Source of the DNA: an uncultured Rhizobium sp.
Lineage (GTDB): Bacteria > Pseudomonadota > Alphaproteobacteria > Rhizobiales > Rhizobiaceae
Reading direction: 5' to 3'
DNA: 64,000 nt
Assembly (NCBI GenBank): GCA_945952415.1
Contig: CAMFIF010000005.1
Location: 124,001 to 188,000, forward strand
The translations under genes and the position numbers were made by a program. Position 1 is the stretch's first letter; each line of letters opens with the position of its first letter. Shown one piece after another: positions 8,073-19,540 of the stretch. Below the pieces are notes generated by a model. It was not told where the DNA came from. It saw only the letters and a list, made by a program, of their open reading frames with translations, and made no database searches.

Positions 8073-9326
8073 ATGCGCAAATATTCGGTTTTTGCCGTTG
8101 TCCGCGAGGCAATGCGCGGCCACAAGGGCTGGGAAGCCCAGTGGGCCTCGCCCGAACCCCGCAAGGAATATGATGCCATCATCATCGGCGGCGGCGGCCA
8201 TGGCCTGGGCGCTGCCTATTATCTGGCCAAGGAGCACGGCATCACCAATGTGGCCGTGCTGGAAAAGGGCTGGATCGGCGGCGGCAATACCGGCCGCAAC
8301 ACCACGATCATTCGCTCCAACTATCTCTATGAAGAGAGCATGCACATCTACGAGCATTCTCTCAAGCTGTGGGAAAACCTGTCGCAGGACCTGAACTACA
8401 ACGTCATGTACTCGCCGCGCGGCGTGATGATGCTGTCGCACAATGTTCATGACCAGCAGTCCTTCAAGCGACACATCAATGCGAACCGTCTCTACGGCAT
8501 CGACAACGAGTGGCTGACGCCCGAGCAGGCCAAGGCCTATTGCCCGCCGCTCGATATCTCGAAAACGGCACGCTATCCGATCAACGGCGCAGCGCTCCAG
8601 CGCCGCGGCGGCACCGCCCGCCACGATGCGGTCGCCTGGGGTTATGCCCGCGCTGCCTCCGATCGCGGCGTGCACATCATCCAGAACTGCGAAGTGACCG
8701 CGATCCGCCGCGGCCCCGATGGCCGCGTGATCGGCGTCGAGACCAGCAAGGGCTTCATCGGCGCGAAGAAGATCGGCGTTTCCGCTGCCGGCCATACCTC
8801 CGTCGTCATGCAGACGGCCGATGTCCGCGTGCCGCTGCAGAGCCAGCCGCTGCAGGCGCTCGTTTCCGAGCCGCTCAAGCCCATCTTCCCCTGCGTGGTC
8901 ATGTCCAACTCGGTGCATGCCTATATCTCCCAGTCGGACAAGGGCGAGTTCGTGATCGGTGCCGGTACCGACCAGTACAACTCCTATTCCCAGACGGGTG
9001 GCATGCAGATCATCACCCACACGCTGGATGCGATCTGCGAACTCTTCCCGATGTTCCGCCGCGTGAAGATGATGCGCCAGTGGGGCGGTATCGTCGACGT
9101 CACCGTCGACCGTTCGCCGATCCAGGGCATCACGCCGGTTCCGGGTCTCTTCATCAATGCAGGCTGGGGTACGGGCGGCTTCAAGGCGACGCCGGGTTCC
9201 GCGAACCTCTTTGCCCATCTCATCGCCAAGGGCGAGCCGCACAAGTTCGCGGCCGGCCTGACCCTCGATCGCTTCCGCACCGGTCGCCTGATCGACGAGG
9301 CGGCTGCGGCCGCCGTGGCGCACTAA
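8073..9326 (+). CDS. soxB: Sarcosine oxidase subunit beta
   Basis: FAD-dependent subunit of heterotetrameric sarcosine oxidase, which oxidatively demethylates sarcosine to glycine. The one-carbon unit goes to tetrahydrofolate and oxygen is reduced to hydrogen peroxide. The protein has 417 residues, the usual length. The dinucleotide-binding motif is [14 protein letters not shown] at about 39-52. The segment [12 protein letters not shown] holds His184, at the place where the characterised corynebacterial enzyme bonds FMN covalently. I took the ATG at 8073 because family members start MRKYSVFAV and AGGAG lies ten bases upstream. First gene of soxBDAG; soxD follows after 18 bases. Confidence 0.96.
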   Translation: MRKYSVFAVVREAMRGHKGWEAQWASPEPRKEYDAIIIGGGGHGLGAAYYLAKEHGITNVAVLEKGWIGGGNTGRNTTIIRSNYLYEESMHIYEHSLKLWENLSQDLNYNVMYSPRGVMMLSHNVHDQQSFKRHINANRLYGIDNEWLTPEQAKAYCPPLDISKTARYPINGAALQRRGGTARHDAVAWGYARAASDRGVHIIQNCEVTAIRRGPDGRVIGVETSKGFIGAKKIGVSAAGHTSVVMQTADVRVPLQSQPLQALVSEPLKPIFPCVVMSNSVHAYISQSDKGEFVIGAGTDQYNSYSQTGGMQIITHTLDAICELFPMFRRVKMMRQWGGIVDVTVDRSPIQGITPVPGLFINAGWGTGGFKATPGSANLFAHLIAKGEPHKFAAGLTLDRFRTGRLIDEAAAAAVAH

Positions 9327-9344
9327 TCCGGGAGATCTCACACC

Positions 9345-9683
9345 ATGTTGCTGATTTACTGCCCCTACTGCGAGGAAGAGCGCAACGAGCTCGAATTCCG
9401 CAATGGCGGCGATGCGCATATCGCGCGTCCGACCAATATTGCCGACATCACGGATGAGGAATTCGAGGAGTATTTCTTCATCCGCCAGAACCCGAAGGGC
9501 CTGATCTATGAGCGCTGGCGCCATGTCCATGGCTGCGGCAAGTTCTTCAATGCCGCCCGCGACACGGTGAGCGACCGCTTCTACCTGAGCTACAAGGCGG
9601 GCGAGCCGAAACCCGATCCGGCCACCTTCCTGAACAACGGAAATGAGTCTGCTCTGAATAAAGACAAGGGAGCCTCGAAATGA
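9345..9683 (+). CDS. soxD: Sarcosine oxidase subunit delta
   Basis: Small zinc-binding structural subunit of heterotetrameric sarcosine oxidase. The 112-residue protein starts [18 protein letters not shown]. Cys6, Cys9, a His at 60 or 62 and Cys64 supply the zinc ligands known in the family. The C-terminal 20 residues ([16 protein letters not shown]) are an uncharged-to-basic tail, somewhat longer than in many homologues. GGAG lies upstream of the ATG. Its stop overlaps the soxA start as ATGA, which suggests translational coupling. Confidence 0.95.
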   Translation: MLLIYCPYCEEERNELEFRNGGDAHIARPTNIADITDEEFEEYFFIRQNPKGLIYERWRHVHGCGKFFNAARDTVSDRFYLSYKAGEPKPDPATFLNNGNESALNKDKGASK

Positions 9684-12676
9684 GCGGTGCCAATCGCATT
9701 TCGGGCTGGGGGCGCCTGACCCCCGCCAAGACCGCGCGCTTCACCTTTGACGGCAAGTCCTACACCGCCCTCGAGGGCGATACGGTTGCCTCCGCGCTTC
9801 TCGCCAACGGCGTGCACCTGCTCGGCCGTTCCTTCAAGTATCACCGCCCGCGCGGCATCCTGACCGCCGGTCCGGAAGAGCCGAACGCGCTGCTCGACGT
9901 GTCGCGCGATGCGGCCCGGCGCCAGCCGAACGTCCGCGCGACCGTGCAGGAAGTCTTCGACGGCATGGTGACGAGGTCGCAGAACCGCTGGCCGTCGCTC
10001 GCCCTCGACATCGGCGCGGTCAACGACCTGATGTCTCCCTTCTTTGCCGCCGGCTTCTACTACAAGACCTTCATGTGGCCGAAGAAGGCCTGGGAAAAGG
10101 TCTACGAGCCCTTCATCCGCAAGGCTGCCGGTCTCGGCGAGGCTCCGAAGGAAGAGGATCCGGACCATTATGCCGGCCGCTACGCCCATACGGACGTGCT
10201 GGTCGTCGGCGCCGGCGTGGCCGGCCTGTCAGCGGCGCTTGCCGCTGCCCGTTCCGGCGCGAAGGTCATGCTCGTCGACGAGCAGCCGGAAGTCGGTGGC
10301 GCCCTTCACTATGACACGGGCGTCAAGATCAACGGCAAGGACGGCTTTACCTGGGCCCAGGAAACCGCTGCCGCGCTGAAGGCCATGGACAATGTGACGG
10401 TGCTTTCCCGCACCACCGCCTTCGGTTACTACAACCACAACATGATCTCGCTCTGCGAGCGCGTGACCGACCACAAGGCAAAGCCTGGCAAGAACGAGCC
10501 GCGCGAGCGTCTCTGGCAGGTCCGCGCCAAGCGCGTCATCCTCGCCACCGGCCAGATCGAGCGCCACATGGTGTTCGAGAACAACGACCGTCCCGGCGTG
10601 ATGCTCGCCTCGGCCGGCCGCATGTTCCTCAACCACTTCGGCGTCGCCGTCGGCCAGAAGGTCGGCGTCTATACCGCCCATGATTCGGCCTATGAAGCGG
10701 CCTTCGACCTGAAGCGCGCCGGCATTGCCGTGCCCGCCATCGTCGACAGCCGCGAAAAGCCGGGCGAGGCGGTTCTGGCCCAGGCCCGCGCGATGGGTAT
10801 CGAGGTTCTGACCGGCCATGCGGTCCTGACCGTCGGCGGCAAGCTGCGCGTCAATTCCATGACCGTCGGCCGGCATCAGGGCAGCGCCACGCGCAAGATC
10901 GCCATCGACGCGCTGCTGGTTTCCGCCGGCTGGACGCCTTCCGTGCATCTCTTCTCCCAGTCGCGCGGCAAGCTGCGCTGGGATGCGGAAACGCAGCGCT
11001 TCCTGCCAGGCACCTATGCGCAGGATTCGCTCTCCGTCGGCGCCTGCAACGGCACCGACGATCTGCAGGCCACCATCGAGGAGGCGCTCGCCGCCGGTGA
11101 ACTGATGGCCAAGGCCGCCGGCGCCGAAGGCAATGGCAAGATCGAGATCACCGGCGAGGCTCCGTTCTCCTGGACTGGCGGCATGATCGGTGCTGCCGAG
11201 GGCGCAGGCCCCGATACGACCGTGAAGGCCTTCATCGACTTCCAGCACGACGTTTGTGCCAAGGACATCCGTCTGGCGGTGCGCGAGGGCATGCAGTCGA
11301 TCGAGCACATCAAGCGCTTCACGACCAATGGCATGGCTTCCGACCAGGGCAAGCTTTCCAACATGCATGGTCTGGCCATCGCGGCGGAAATGCTCGGCAA
11401 GGACATTCCGCAGGTGGGTCTCACCACCTTCCGCCAGCCCTATACGCCCGTCACTTTCGGGACGATCATCAACCATTCGCGCGGCGATCTCTTCGATCCG
11501 GCCCGCAAGACCCCGATCCACCCCTGGGCTGTCGCCAAGGGTGCGGAATTCGAAGACGTGGGCAACTGGAAGCGCGCCTGGTATTTCGCCAAGCCCGGTG
11601 AAGACATGCATGCCGCCGTTGCCCGCGAGTGCAAGACGGTGCGTGATGTCGCCGGTATCTTCGATGCTTCCACCCTCGGCAAGATCGAGGTTGTCGGCCC
11701 GGATGCGGCGAAGTTCCTGAACCTCATGTACACCAATGCATGGGACACGCTGAAGCCCGGCAAGTGCCGCTACGGCATCATGACCCGCGAAGACGGCTTC
11801 ATCTATGACGACGGGGTCGTCGGCCGCATGGCGGAAGACCGCTTCCACGTGACGACGACGACCGGCGGTGCGCCGCGCGTCCTCCAGCACATGGAAGACT
11901 ATCTCCAGACCGAATTCCCGGATCTGAAGGTGTGGCTCACCTCCACCACCGAACAGTGGGCCGTCATCGCCGTCCAGGGCCCGAAGGCCCGCGAGATCAT
12001 CGCCCCGCTCGTCGAGGGCATCGATATCTCGAACGAAGCCTTCCCGCACATGAGCGTGGCAGAAGGCAAGATCTGCGGTGTGCCGACCCGGCTCTTCCGC
12101 ATGTCCTTTACCGGTGAACTCGGCTTCGAAATCAACGTGCCGGCCGATTACGGCCAGGCCGTCTGGGAAGCCGTCTGGGCCCGTGCCGAGCCGATGGGCG
12201 CCTGCCCCTATGGCACCGAGACCATGCACGTGCTGCGCGCCGAAAAGGGCTACATCATCGTCGGCCAGGACACCGACGGCACCGTCACTCCTGACGATGC
12301 CTCGCTCAACTGGGCCGTTTCGAAGAAGAAGCCCGACTTCGTCGGCATCCGCGGCCTGAAGCGCCCCGATCTCGTGGCCCCCGGCCGCAAGCAGCTCGTC
12401 GGCCTTCTGACGAAGGACCCGAACGTGGTGCTGGAAGAGGGCGCCCAGGTGGTTGCCGATCCGAACGAGCCGAAGCCGATGACCATGCTCGGTCACGTGA
12501 CTTCGTCCTACTGGTCGAGCAATTGCGGCCGGTCCATTGCCATGGCTCTCATCGCCGACGGCAAGAACCGCAACGGCAAGACGCTCTATGTGCCCATGGC
12601 CGATCGGACCATCGCAGTCGAGGTCGTGACCGACATGGTATTCTTTGACAAGGAAGGGGGACGCCTCAATGTCTGA
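9680..12676 (+). CDS. soxA: Sarcosine oxidase subunit alpha
   Basis: Largest subunit of the oxidase, 998 residues. Residues about 15-110 form the ferredoxin-like domain seen in this family, with the conserved [14 protein letters not shown]. The NAD-binding fold starts with [19 protein letters not shown] (glycines at 177-182), and the second half of that domain continues to about 500. From about 615 to 985 there is an aminomethyltransferase (GcvT-like) domain, which binds tetrahydrofolate and receives the one-carbon unit: [12 protein letters not shown] and the final [16 protein letters not shown] belong to it. Starts four bases inside soxD (ATGA) and overlaps soxG by eight bases. Confidence 0.96.
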   Translation: MSGANRISGWGRLTPAKTARFTFDGKSYTALEGDTVASALLANGVHLLGRSFKYHRPRGILTAGPEEPNALLDVSRDAARRQPNVRATVQEVFDGMVTRSQNRWPSLALDIGAVNDLMSPFFAAGFYYKTFMWPKKAWEKVYEPFIRKAAGLGEAPKEEDPDHYAGRYAHTDVLVVGAGVAGLSAALAAARSGAKVMLVDEQPEVGGALHYDTGVKINGKDGFTWAQETAAALKAMDNVTVLSRTTAFGYYNHNMISLCERVTDHKAKPGKNEPRERLWQVRAKRVILATGQIERHMVFENNDRPGVMLASAGRMFLNHFGVAVGQKVGVYTAHDSAYEAAFDLKRAGIAVPAIVDSREKPGEAVLAQARAMGIEVLTGHAVLTVGGKLRVNSMTVGRHQGSATRKIAIDALLVSAGWTPSVHLFSQSRGKLRWDAETQRFLPGTYAQDSLSVGACNGTDDLQATIEEALAAGELMAKAAGAEGNGKIEITGEAPFSWTGGMIGAAEGAGPDTTVKAFIDFQHDVCAKDIRLAVREGMQSIEHIKRFTTNGMASDQGKLSNMHGLAIAAEMLGKDIPQVGLTTFRQPYTPVTFGTIINHSRGDLFDPARKTPIHPWAVAKGAEFEDVGNWKRAWYFAKPGEDMHAAVARECKTVRDVAGIFDASTLGKIEVVGPDAAKFLNLMYTNAWDTLKPGKCRYGIMTREDGFIYDDGVVGRMAEDRFHVTTTTGGAPRVLQHMEDYLQTEFPDLKVWLTSTTEQWAVIAVQGPKAREIIAPLVEGIDISNEAFPHMSVAEGKICGVPTRLFRMSFTGELGFEINVPADYGQAVWEAVWARAEPMGACPYGTETMHVLRAEKGYIIVGQDTDGTVTPDDASLNWAVSKKKPDFVGIRGLKRPDLVAPGRKQLVGLLTKDPNVVLEEGAQVVADPNEPKPMTMLGHVTSSYWSSNCGRSIAMALIADGKNRNGKTLYVPMADRTIAVEVVTDMVFFDKEGGRLNV

Positions 12677-13223
12677 CCTGATGCAAGCAACCCGCCGCGG
12701 CGTCCTCGATGGCATGCATGGCGGCTCCGCCGTCGCGCGGCTGACGCCGGCAGCGCCGGCAAGCCGCATCTCTGTGCGTGCGCCTGCGGCCTCCGTCGAG
12801 GCTCTTTCCGGCGCGCTCGGCGTAGCGCTTCCGGTGAAGCCGAAGACTTCGGCTTCCGCCAATGGCCGCCATGCGCTCTGGATCGGTCCGGACGAGTGGC
12901 TGATCATCGACGAGGGCGGCGCCGATCTGGTGGCCGAGGCCGGCAAGTCGGGTGCGCTACACTCGGCGGCCGATGTCTCCCACCGCAACACGGCGGTGAT
13001 CGTCTCGGGGCCGAAGGCCGATGTGGCGATCAATGCCGGTTGCCCGCAGGATCTGTCGCTTTCGATCTTCCCGGTCGGCGCCTGCTCGCGCACGCTGGTC
13101 GGCAAGGCCGAAGTGGTGCTCTACCGCACCGCAGCCGACACCTTCCGCGTGGAAGTCTGGCGCTCCTTCGCCACTTACGTCTTCGGCCTCATCGCCGAGG
13201 GTGCGGAGGACGCGGCTCTTTAA
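12669..13223 (+). CDS. soxG: Sarcosine oxidase subunit gamma
   Basis: Fourth subunit of heterotetrameric sarcosine oxidase, distantly related to the GcvT C-terminal fold. The 184 residues contain the family stretches LWIGPDEWLIID and ADVSHRNTAVIVSGP, and a final VEVWRSFATYVFGLI. The ATG at 12669 lies eight bases inside the soxA end and was chosen over the upstream in-frame ATG at 12645, as homologues start close to here. Last gene of the operon; a strong terminator follows 29 bases later. Confidence 0.93.
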   Translation: MSDLMQATRRGVLDGMHGGSAVARLTPAAPASRISVRAPAASVEALSGALGVALPVKPKTSASANGRHALWIGPDEWLIIDEGGADLVAEAGKSGALHSAADVSHRNTAVIVSGPKADVAINAGCPQDLSLSIFPVGACSRTLVGKAEVVLYRTAADTFRVEVWRSFATYVFGLIAEGAEDAAL

Positions 13224-13252
13224 CGAGCGCGAAAATTAGAATATCGTGATTG

Positions 13253-13283
13253 ACGCCCGGAGCCTGGCTCCGGGCGTTTTTTA
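13253..13283 (+). terminator. Terminator of the soxBDAG operon
   Basis: Perfect 11-base stem ACGCCCGGAGC / GCTCCGGGCGT (13253-13263 and 13267-13277) with a CTG loop and a run of T. Confidence 0.92.
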
Positions 13284-13294
13284 TTGCCGATGTT

Positions 13295-13310
13295 GTATCT
13301 ATTTGGATAC
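13295..13310. promoter_or_regulatory. Palindrome at the toxin-antitoxin promoter
   Basis: GTATC-TATTTG-GATAC, a perfect five-base inverted repeat, ends six bases before the toxin start at 13317. Type II toxin-antitoxin operons are usually repressed by their antitoxin at such a site. Binding is inferred. Confidence 0.5.
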
Positions 13311-13316
13311 GTGCTA

Positions 13317-13619
13317 ATGTTCGAGATCAGAAAGACGCTGCAATTCGAGGCTTGGATGCGTAGTCTCCGGAGCGAGGCGATCCAGGTGAGGATCGCGGCA
13401 CGTTTCCTGCACCTGGCCAAGGGCAACCTTGGAGACTGGAGGCCGGTGGGACAGGGTGTTTGCGAGCTTCGTTATCATTTCGGCCCGGGATACCGGGTCT
13501 ATTTCACGCGCCGGGGCGACAGCATCATTCTCTTGCTGGCCGGAGGGGATAAGAGTTCCCAGGCAAAGAATATTGCGGCCGCGATTGACCTGGCAAAGAA
13601 GGGGATGAATGATGGCTGA
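13317..13619 (+). CDS. HigB/RelE-type toxin of an addiction module
   Basis: Predicted ribosome-dependent mRNA interferase of the RelE/ParE superfamily, killer-protein branch (TIGR02683, Gp49-like). It has 100 residues from the ATG at 13317, starting MFEIRKTLQFEAWMRSL. The features WRPVGQGVCELRYHFGPGYRVYF and SIILLLAGGDKSSQAKNI are typical of the branch: Arg/Tyr-rich strands and a closing helix with Lys. The toxin comes first and the antitoxin second, as in HigBA modules. The genes overlap by 11 bases. A palindrome lies immediately upstream. In-frame ATGs further 5' are close to the soxG terminator and unlikely. Confidence 0.87.
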   Translation: MFEIRKTLQFEAWMRSLRSEAIQVRIAARFLHLAKGNLGDWRPVGQGVCELRYHFGPGYRVYFTRRGDSIILLLAGGDKSSQAKNIAAAIDLAKKGMNDG

Positions 13620-13932
13620 GAAGCTCGTGACGACAAGGTTCGATGCTGCGGATTACATCGTTTCGGAAGAGGGTGAAATCGAATATCTCAAGGCCCTGTT
13701 CGAAGAGGAGGAGTTCGATCCGGATATCTTCCTCATGGCCCTCGGCGATATTGCCCGGGCGCGATCCATGGCGAAGATAGCAGAGGCAACGGGGCTCGGG
13801 CGGGAAAGCCTCTACAAGGCGCTTCAGCCGGGCTCGAAAGTGCGCTTCGAGACAATCCAGAAGGTGCTTGCCGCGCTGGGATTGAAGCTTACGGTCGAGG
13901 CACTCCGGCCGAAGAAGAGTGCTGCGGAATAG
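13609..13932 (+). CDS. HigA-like antitoxin with helix-turn-helix
   Basis: Antidote partner of the preceding toxin (TIGR02684 family). The 107 residues have an acidic N-terminal half (EEGEIEYLKALFEEEEFDPD) and a helix-turn-helix in the second half: MAKIAEATGLGRESLYKALQ followed by FETIQKVLAALGLKLTVE. It should neutralise the toxin and repress the operon at the palindrome upstream. The start lies inside the toxin gene, with ATG ATG in tandem and AAGGGG upstream. It ends two bases before the convergent MaoC-type gene. Confidence 0.87.
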   Translation: MMAEKLVTTRFDAADYIVSEEGEIEYLKALFEEEEFDPDIFLMALGDIARARSMAKIAEATGLGRESLYKALQPGSKVRFETIQKVLAALGLKLTVEALRPKKSAAE

Positions 13933-13934
13933 GG

Positions 13935-14429
13935 TCAGGCATCGGCCGGACGGTCCTTCGGATCGAACTGGACGATGGTGATCCAGGTGGCGGTCAGCGC
14001 CGGTTTGCGCTCGTTCTCGATTTCGATCGATACGTCATAGGTGGTCATGAGCATGCCGGCGCCGCGGAAGCGGGCTTCCTTCAACACGAACTGGCCACGC
14101 ACGCGTGCGCCGCACTTTACGGGTGCCACGAAGCGCAGCTTGTCGAAACCGTAATTGATGCCCATGGTCTGTTCGCGGATCTTCGGCAGGCAGTCGTAGT
14201 TCATGGCCGACAGCAGCGAGACCGACAGGAAACCATGGGCGATGGTGCCGCCGAAGGGGCTTTCCGCCGCGGCCCGGACCGGGTCCGTATGGATGAACTG
14301 ATGGTCTTCGGTTGCATTGGCGAAGGCGTCGATCTGGCCTTGCGTCACGGTGAACCAGCGCGAGACGCGCTCCACCCCGATTTCGTTTTTGACCTCGGCG
14401 AGGGAAATTTCCATCGGCATCGAATCCAT
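13935..14429 (-). CDS. MaoC-like hot-dog dehydratase/hydratase
   Basis: Probable enoyl-CoA hydratase or related acyl-CoA dehydratase of the MaoC type. The 164-residue single hot-dog domain shows FANATEDHQFIHTDP (about 36-50) and GGTIAHGFLSVSLLS (about 60-74), which hold the Asp/His region of the R-specific hydratase family. The central helix follows. Two nearer starts (the internal Met4 and Met6) are equally possible: no clear ribosome site separates them. It stands between the antitoxin gene (convergent) and glgX (same strand, 55 bases upstream), and neither context explains its substrate. Confidence 0.85.
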   Translation of the reverse strand: MDSMPMEISLAEVKNEIGVERVSRWFTVTQGQIDAFANATEDHQFIHTDPVRAAAESPFGGTIAHGFLSVSLLSAMNYDCLPKIREQTMGINYGFDKLRFVAPVKCGARVRGQFVLKEARFRGAGMLMTTYDVSIEIENERKPALTATWITIVQFDPKDRPADA

Positions 14430-14484
14430 CCAGCGAACCGTATGATTTTGTTCAATTCATAGGGGAGGGCGAAGCGCGCGGCAA

Positions 14485-16434
14485 TCACCCTTCGGGAATT
14501 TTGCCGAGGAGGATATCGACCGCGCGCTCCGCAACCGTCCATTCGGTACCGAGGGGCTCCCCACCCTCTGGCGAGATACGTTTCCACTCTGCTGCCGGCA
14601 GGAGAAAACGGGCGGGGCTCGCTTCGGGGTTGAAGAGGAAGGCAAGGCGTGCCCTCTCGCCGGTCAGGCGGTCCTTTGTCTCAAGGAGCATGGCGAGACG
14701 GTTTTCCTGCGGGTTCTGCCATTGCCAGTCCTGCATGGGTTCGCCGTCCGGATGCAGCCAGGTCACATCATTCCTGCCCGTGAAAAAGCTGGTTTCCGAG
14801 AGCACCGGGAAGCGTTGCCTCAGGCCAGAAAGGAAGGAGGCGTGGGCGAGCAGGTCTTCATCGAGCGCCTGCCAGTCGACCCATGTGATTGCATTATCCT
14901 GGGCATAGGCATTGTTGTTGCCCTTCTGGCTGCGCCCGAATTCATCGCCTGCGGTCAGCATGATGGTGCCACGGCAGGCAAAAAGGGTCGATAGAAGGGC
15001 GCGAATATCCCGCTTTCGCGCCGCGAGAATGGCGGGATCGTCACTTTCCCCTTCGACGCCATTGTTCCAGGAATGGTTGTCGTCGTGGCCGTCGCGATTG
15101 TCCTCGCCATTCGCCTCGTTATGCTTGTGAGAATGGGAGACGAGATCGGCAAGCGTGAAGCCATCATGGGCGGCGAGAAAGGTGACGCCACGCACCACCC
15201 CGCCGCCGAAGACATCCGAGGAGCCGGCAAGCACGGTCGCGAGATCGCCTGTCATGCCCCGGTCGCCGCGCCAGAGGCGGCGCAGCCGGTCCCGAGCGCG
15301 GTCGTTCCACTCCAGGAAACGTTCCGGAAAACGGCCCAGTTGATAGCCGCCGGGTCCGATATCCCAGGGTTCGGCAATCAGGATTCGATCGGAAAGAACG
15401 GGGTCCTCCAGCAGGGCCCGCGCCGTCGCGCCTGCGGGGTCGAACCCCCCGGCCGTGCGGAACAGGATGGGGGCGAGATCGAAACGGAAGCCGTCCACGC
15501 CCGCATGGAGAACGAAATGGCGAAGCGTATCCAGGATGAGGTCGCGGATGACCGGATGATCGCAGGCGAGCGTGTTGCCGCAACCGGTGTCGTTCACCAG
15601 CCTTGCCGGCTCCCCCTGCAGGTGGCGATAGGCGGTGCGGTTGTCGAGACCACGCAAGGACAGGGTTGCGCCATAGCGGTCGCTCTCGCCAGTGTGGTTG
15701 AAAACGAGATCCAGAATGACGGCAATTCCCGCCGCATGAAGGGCGCTCACGGTTTCGCGGAGTTCTGCCATGCCGCCGGGCACGATCCGGGGATCGAGCG
15801 CCATGAGGGCGATGGGGTTGTAGCCCCAGCCATTGGCGAGGCCGAGGGGCGGAAGATGCCGCTCGTCGATCCAGGCGGTGATCGGCATCAGCTCGACTGC
15901 GGAAACGCCGAGGCGCTTCAGATGGGCGATGACGGAAGGATGGGACAGGGCCTTTACCGTACCCCGCTCCCGCTCGGGAATAGCCGGATGGAGAATAGTG
16001 AAGGGTTTCACCGCCACTTCGTAAATCAGCCCGCCAGGGGAAAAGAGGGGGGGCTGAGGTTGCACCGCGGGGTGGCGGCGCAGCAGGGCACGGGGAACGA
16101 CATCGCCGGTTTCGGCCCCCCGTTCGGCAAGCCGCGGATCGTGACGGAAAGGACGGTCGAGCTCGGTCGCATAGGGATCGACCAGCAGTTTTGCGGGGTC
16201 GAACCAGAGGCCCCGGTCCGGGTCGTAGGGGCCTTCGGCCCTCAGACCATAGGCCTGGCCTTCCTGAAGGCCCGGAACGACAATACCGTGCCAGTCGCCG
16301 TCGCGCGCGAGGACCAATCGGTCCGTTTCGCGCGCGCCACTCCTGTCAAACAGGCAGAGAAAAAGCCTGTCTGCCTCCGGCGCATGCACGCGAAAGGATG
16401 CACCCTCCGCGCCCAGCCATGGGCCCGGCCTCAT
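14485..16434 (-). CDS. glgX: Glycogen debranching enzyme
   Basis: Isoamylase-type glycoside hydrolase 13 enzyme that cuts the alpha-1,6 branches left after phosphorylase action. It has 649 residues. An N-terminal carbohydrate-binding module 48 (about 10-90) precedes the catalytic barrel, with NHTGESD (region I), DGFRFDLAPIL (nucleophile Asp), ILIAEPWD (acid-base Glu) and FLAAHDGFTLADLVSH (third acid). Last gene of the glycogen operon, 23 bases after pgm. Confidence 0.95.
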   Translation of the reverse strand: MRPGPWLGAEGASFRVHAPEADRLFLCLFDRSGARETDRLVLARDGDWHGIVVPGLQEGQAYGLRAEGPYDPDRGLWFDPAKLLVDPYATELDRPFRHDPRLAERGAETGDVVPRALLRRHPAVQPQPPLFSPGGLIYEVAVKPFTILHPAIPERERGTVKALSHPSVIAHLKRLGVSAVELMPITAWIDERHLPPLGLANGWGYNPIALMALDPRIVPGGMAELRETVSALHAAGIAVILDLVFNHTGESDRYGATLSLRGLDNRTAYRHLQGEPARLVNDTGCGNTLACDHPVIRDLILDTLRHFVLHAGVDGFRFDLAPILFRTAGGFDPAGATARALLEDPVLSDRILIAEPWDIGPGGYQLGRFPERFLEWNDRARDRLRRLWRGDRGMTGDLATVLAGSSDVFGGGVVRGVTFLAAHDGFTLADLVSHSHKHNEANGEDNRDGHDDNHSWNNGVEGESDDPAILAARKRDIRALLSTLFACRGTIMLTAGDEFGRSQKGNNNAYAQDNAITWVDWQALDEDLLAHASFLSGLRQRFPVLSETSFFTGRNDVTWLHPDGEPMQDWQWQNPQENRLAMLLETKDRLTGERARLAFLFNPEASPARFLLPAAEWKRISPEGGEPLGTEWTVAERAVDILLGKIPEG

Positions 16435-16457
16435 GCTCCCTTCGGCAGCATTCGCGC

Positions 16458-18092
<1,635 letters not shown>

Positions 18093-19535
18093 TCACGCGG
18101 TTCTTGATATGAGGCTGGAATAGAGCTCGGCATAGCGGCCGGCGCTGCGCATCCAGGAAACGTCCGCTTTCATGCCCTGCTTTTGAATTTGCGTCCAGAG
18201 CTTCCTATCCGCGTAGAGGCGGAAGGTCCTGTGGATGGCCTGCCGGAAGCCATCGGCATTGACGGGAGAGAATTGCACGCCGGTTGCGCATTTCGCCTGC
18301 AGGGCGGCGTGGTTGGCGTCGATGACGGTGTCTGCAAGGCCGCCGGTGCGGGCCACCACCGGCACGCATCCATAGCGCAGCGCATAAAGCTGGGTCAGGC
18401 CGCAGGGTTCGAAGCGGGAGGGCACCAGAATGGCATCCGAGCCCGCCTGCATGAGATGGGAGAGCTGCTCGTTATAGCCTATGGTGATGCCGATCCGGCC
18501 CCTGTTCTGGGCCGCGGCACTCAGCAGCGCGCCCTCCAGCGCCGAATCGCCGCTGCCGAGAATGGCGAGCTTGCCGCCATGGCTGACGATGTCGCCGATC
18601 ACGTCGGGCACAAGGTCCATGCCCTTCTGCCAGGTCAGGCGGGAGACGATGGAGAAGATGGGGCCGTCATCCCGGTCGAGATTGAAATGGGCGCAGAGCG
18701 CTTCGCGGTTCGCCGCGCGGCCCTTCAGCGTGGCGGCGGAATAGGGGCCGGCGATGGATGTGTCCGTTGCCGGGTTCCAGGTATCCACGTCGATGCCGTT
18801 GACGATCCCGTGCAGCACCGCCTCGCGGGCGGCAATCACGCCTTCGAGGCCCATGCCGAAGGAGGGCTGGAGGATTTCGCCTGCATAGGAGGGGCTGACG
18901 GTGGTAATGGCCGTTGCCGATTGCAGGCCCCCCTTCAGGTAGCCAATGTCGCCGTAATATTCGATGCCATCCATGGCAAAGGCATGGGGTGGCAGGCGCA
19001 GATCGGCAAAGATATTGAAGCCGAACTGGCCCTGGAAGGCGATGTTGTGGATGGTCAGCACGCTCGGCACCGCATGGGCCCGACCGTAGCGCATGTAGAC
19101 GGGCGTAAGCGCCGCCTGCCAGTCATGGGCATGGACGAGATCGGGCGTGAAATCATCGAGTAGCCCGCCGGCTATTTCCGCGCCCACCCAGGAGAGCGCG
19201 GCAAAGCGCTTCCAGTTGTCGCCGTAATCATGGCCGGTCGCATCGAGATAGGGGCCGCCGACCCGGTCATAGAGGGCGGGGCAGTGGAGAACGAGGAGAT
19301 CGAGCCCCTCGCAGCTTGCCTCGATCAGGCGGGCTTCGAGCCCGAGCACGTCTGGAATGACCAGCCTTTCGGAGGGATTTTCGAGCTTCTGGAGCACGGC
19401 CGGATAGCCGGGCACCAGCGTGCGGGTGCGGATGCCGAGGCTTTTCAGAGCCAGCGGCAGCGCGCCCGCCACGTCTGCCAACCCGCCGGTCTTCACCAGC
19501 GGGTAGATTTCGGACGTCACCGAAAGGATGTTCAT
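18093..19535 (-). CDS. glgA: Glycogen synthase (ADP-glucose)
   Basis: Extends alpha-1,4-glucan chains from ADP-glucose. The 480-residue GT5 enzyme starts [22 protein letters not shown], with the Lys-Thr-Gly-Gly that binds the nucleotide sugar. The second half has [13 protein letters not shown] and the [14 protein letters not shown] active-site loop. The ATG at 19535 matches the family start exactly, so the open frame that continues upstream to 19814 is not coding. It begins 5 bases after the glgC stop. Confidence 0.96.
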   Translation of the reverse strand: MNILSVTSEIYPLVKTGGLADVAGALPLALKSLGIRTRTLVPGYPAVLQKLENPSERLVIPDVLGLEARLIEASCEGLDLLVLHCPALYDRVGGPYLDATGHDYGDNWKRFAALSWVGAEIAGGLLDDFTPDLVHAHDWQAALTPVYMRYGRAHAVPSVLTIHNIAFQGQFGFNIFADLRLPPHAFAMDGIEYYGDIGYLKGGLQSATAITTVSPSYAGEILQPSFGMGLEGVIAAREAVLHGIVNGIDVDTWNPATDTSIAGPYSAATLKGRAANREALCAHFNLDRDDGPIFSIVSRLTWQKGMDLVPDVIGDIVSHGGKLAILGSGDSALEGALLSAAAQNRGRIGITIGYNEQLSHLMQAGSDAILVPSRFEPCGLTQLYALRYGCVPVVARTGGLADTVIDANHAALQAKCATGVQFSPVNADGFRQAIHRTFRLYADRKLWTQIQKQGMKADVSWMRSAGRYAELYSSLISRTA

Positions 19536-19540
19536 CGGGT

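Noticed and set aside
7785-9530. Long open frame on the minus strand running into rpsU, opposite soxB
   Set aside because: It is open only because the GC-rich codons of soxB leave few stops on the other strand. The protein has no family likeness apart from the S21 end, and S21 has a proper start at 7772.
10229-13105. Minus-strand open frame of over 900 codons opposite soxA and soxG
   Set aside because: Composition is that of an antisense shadow (Arg/Ala/Gly/His-rich, no domain); soxA is certain from its motifs.
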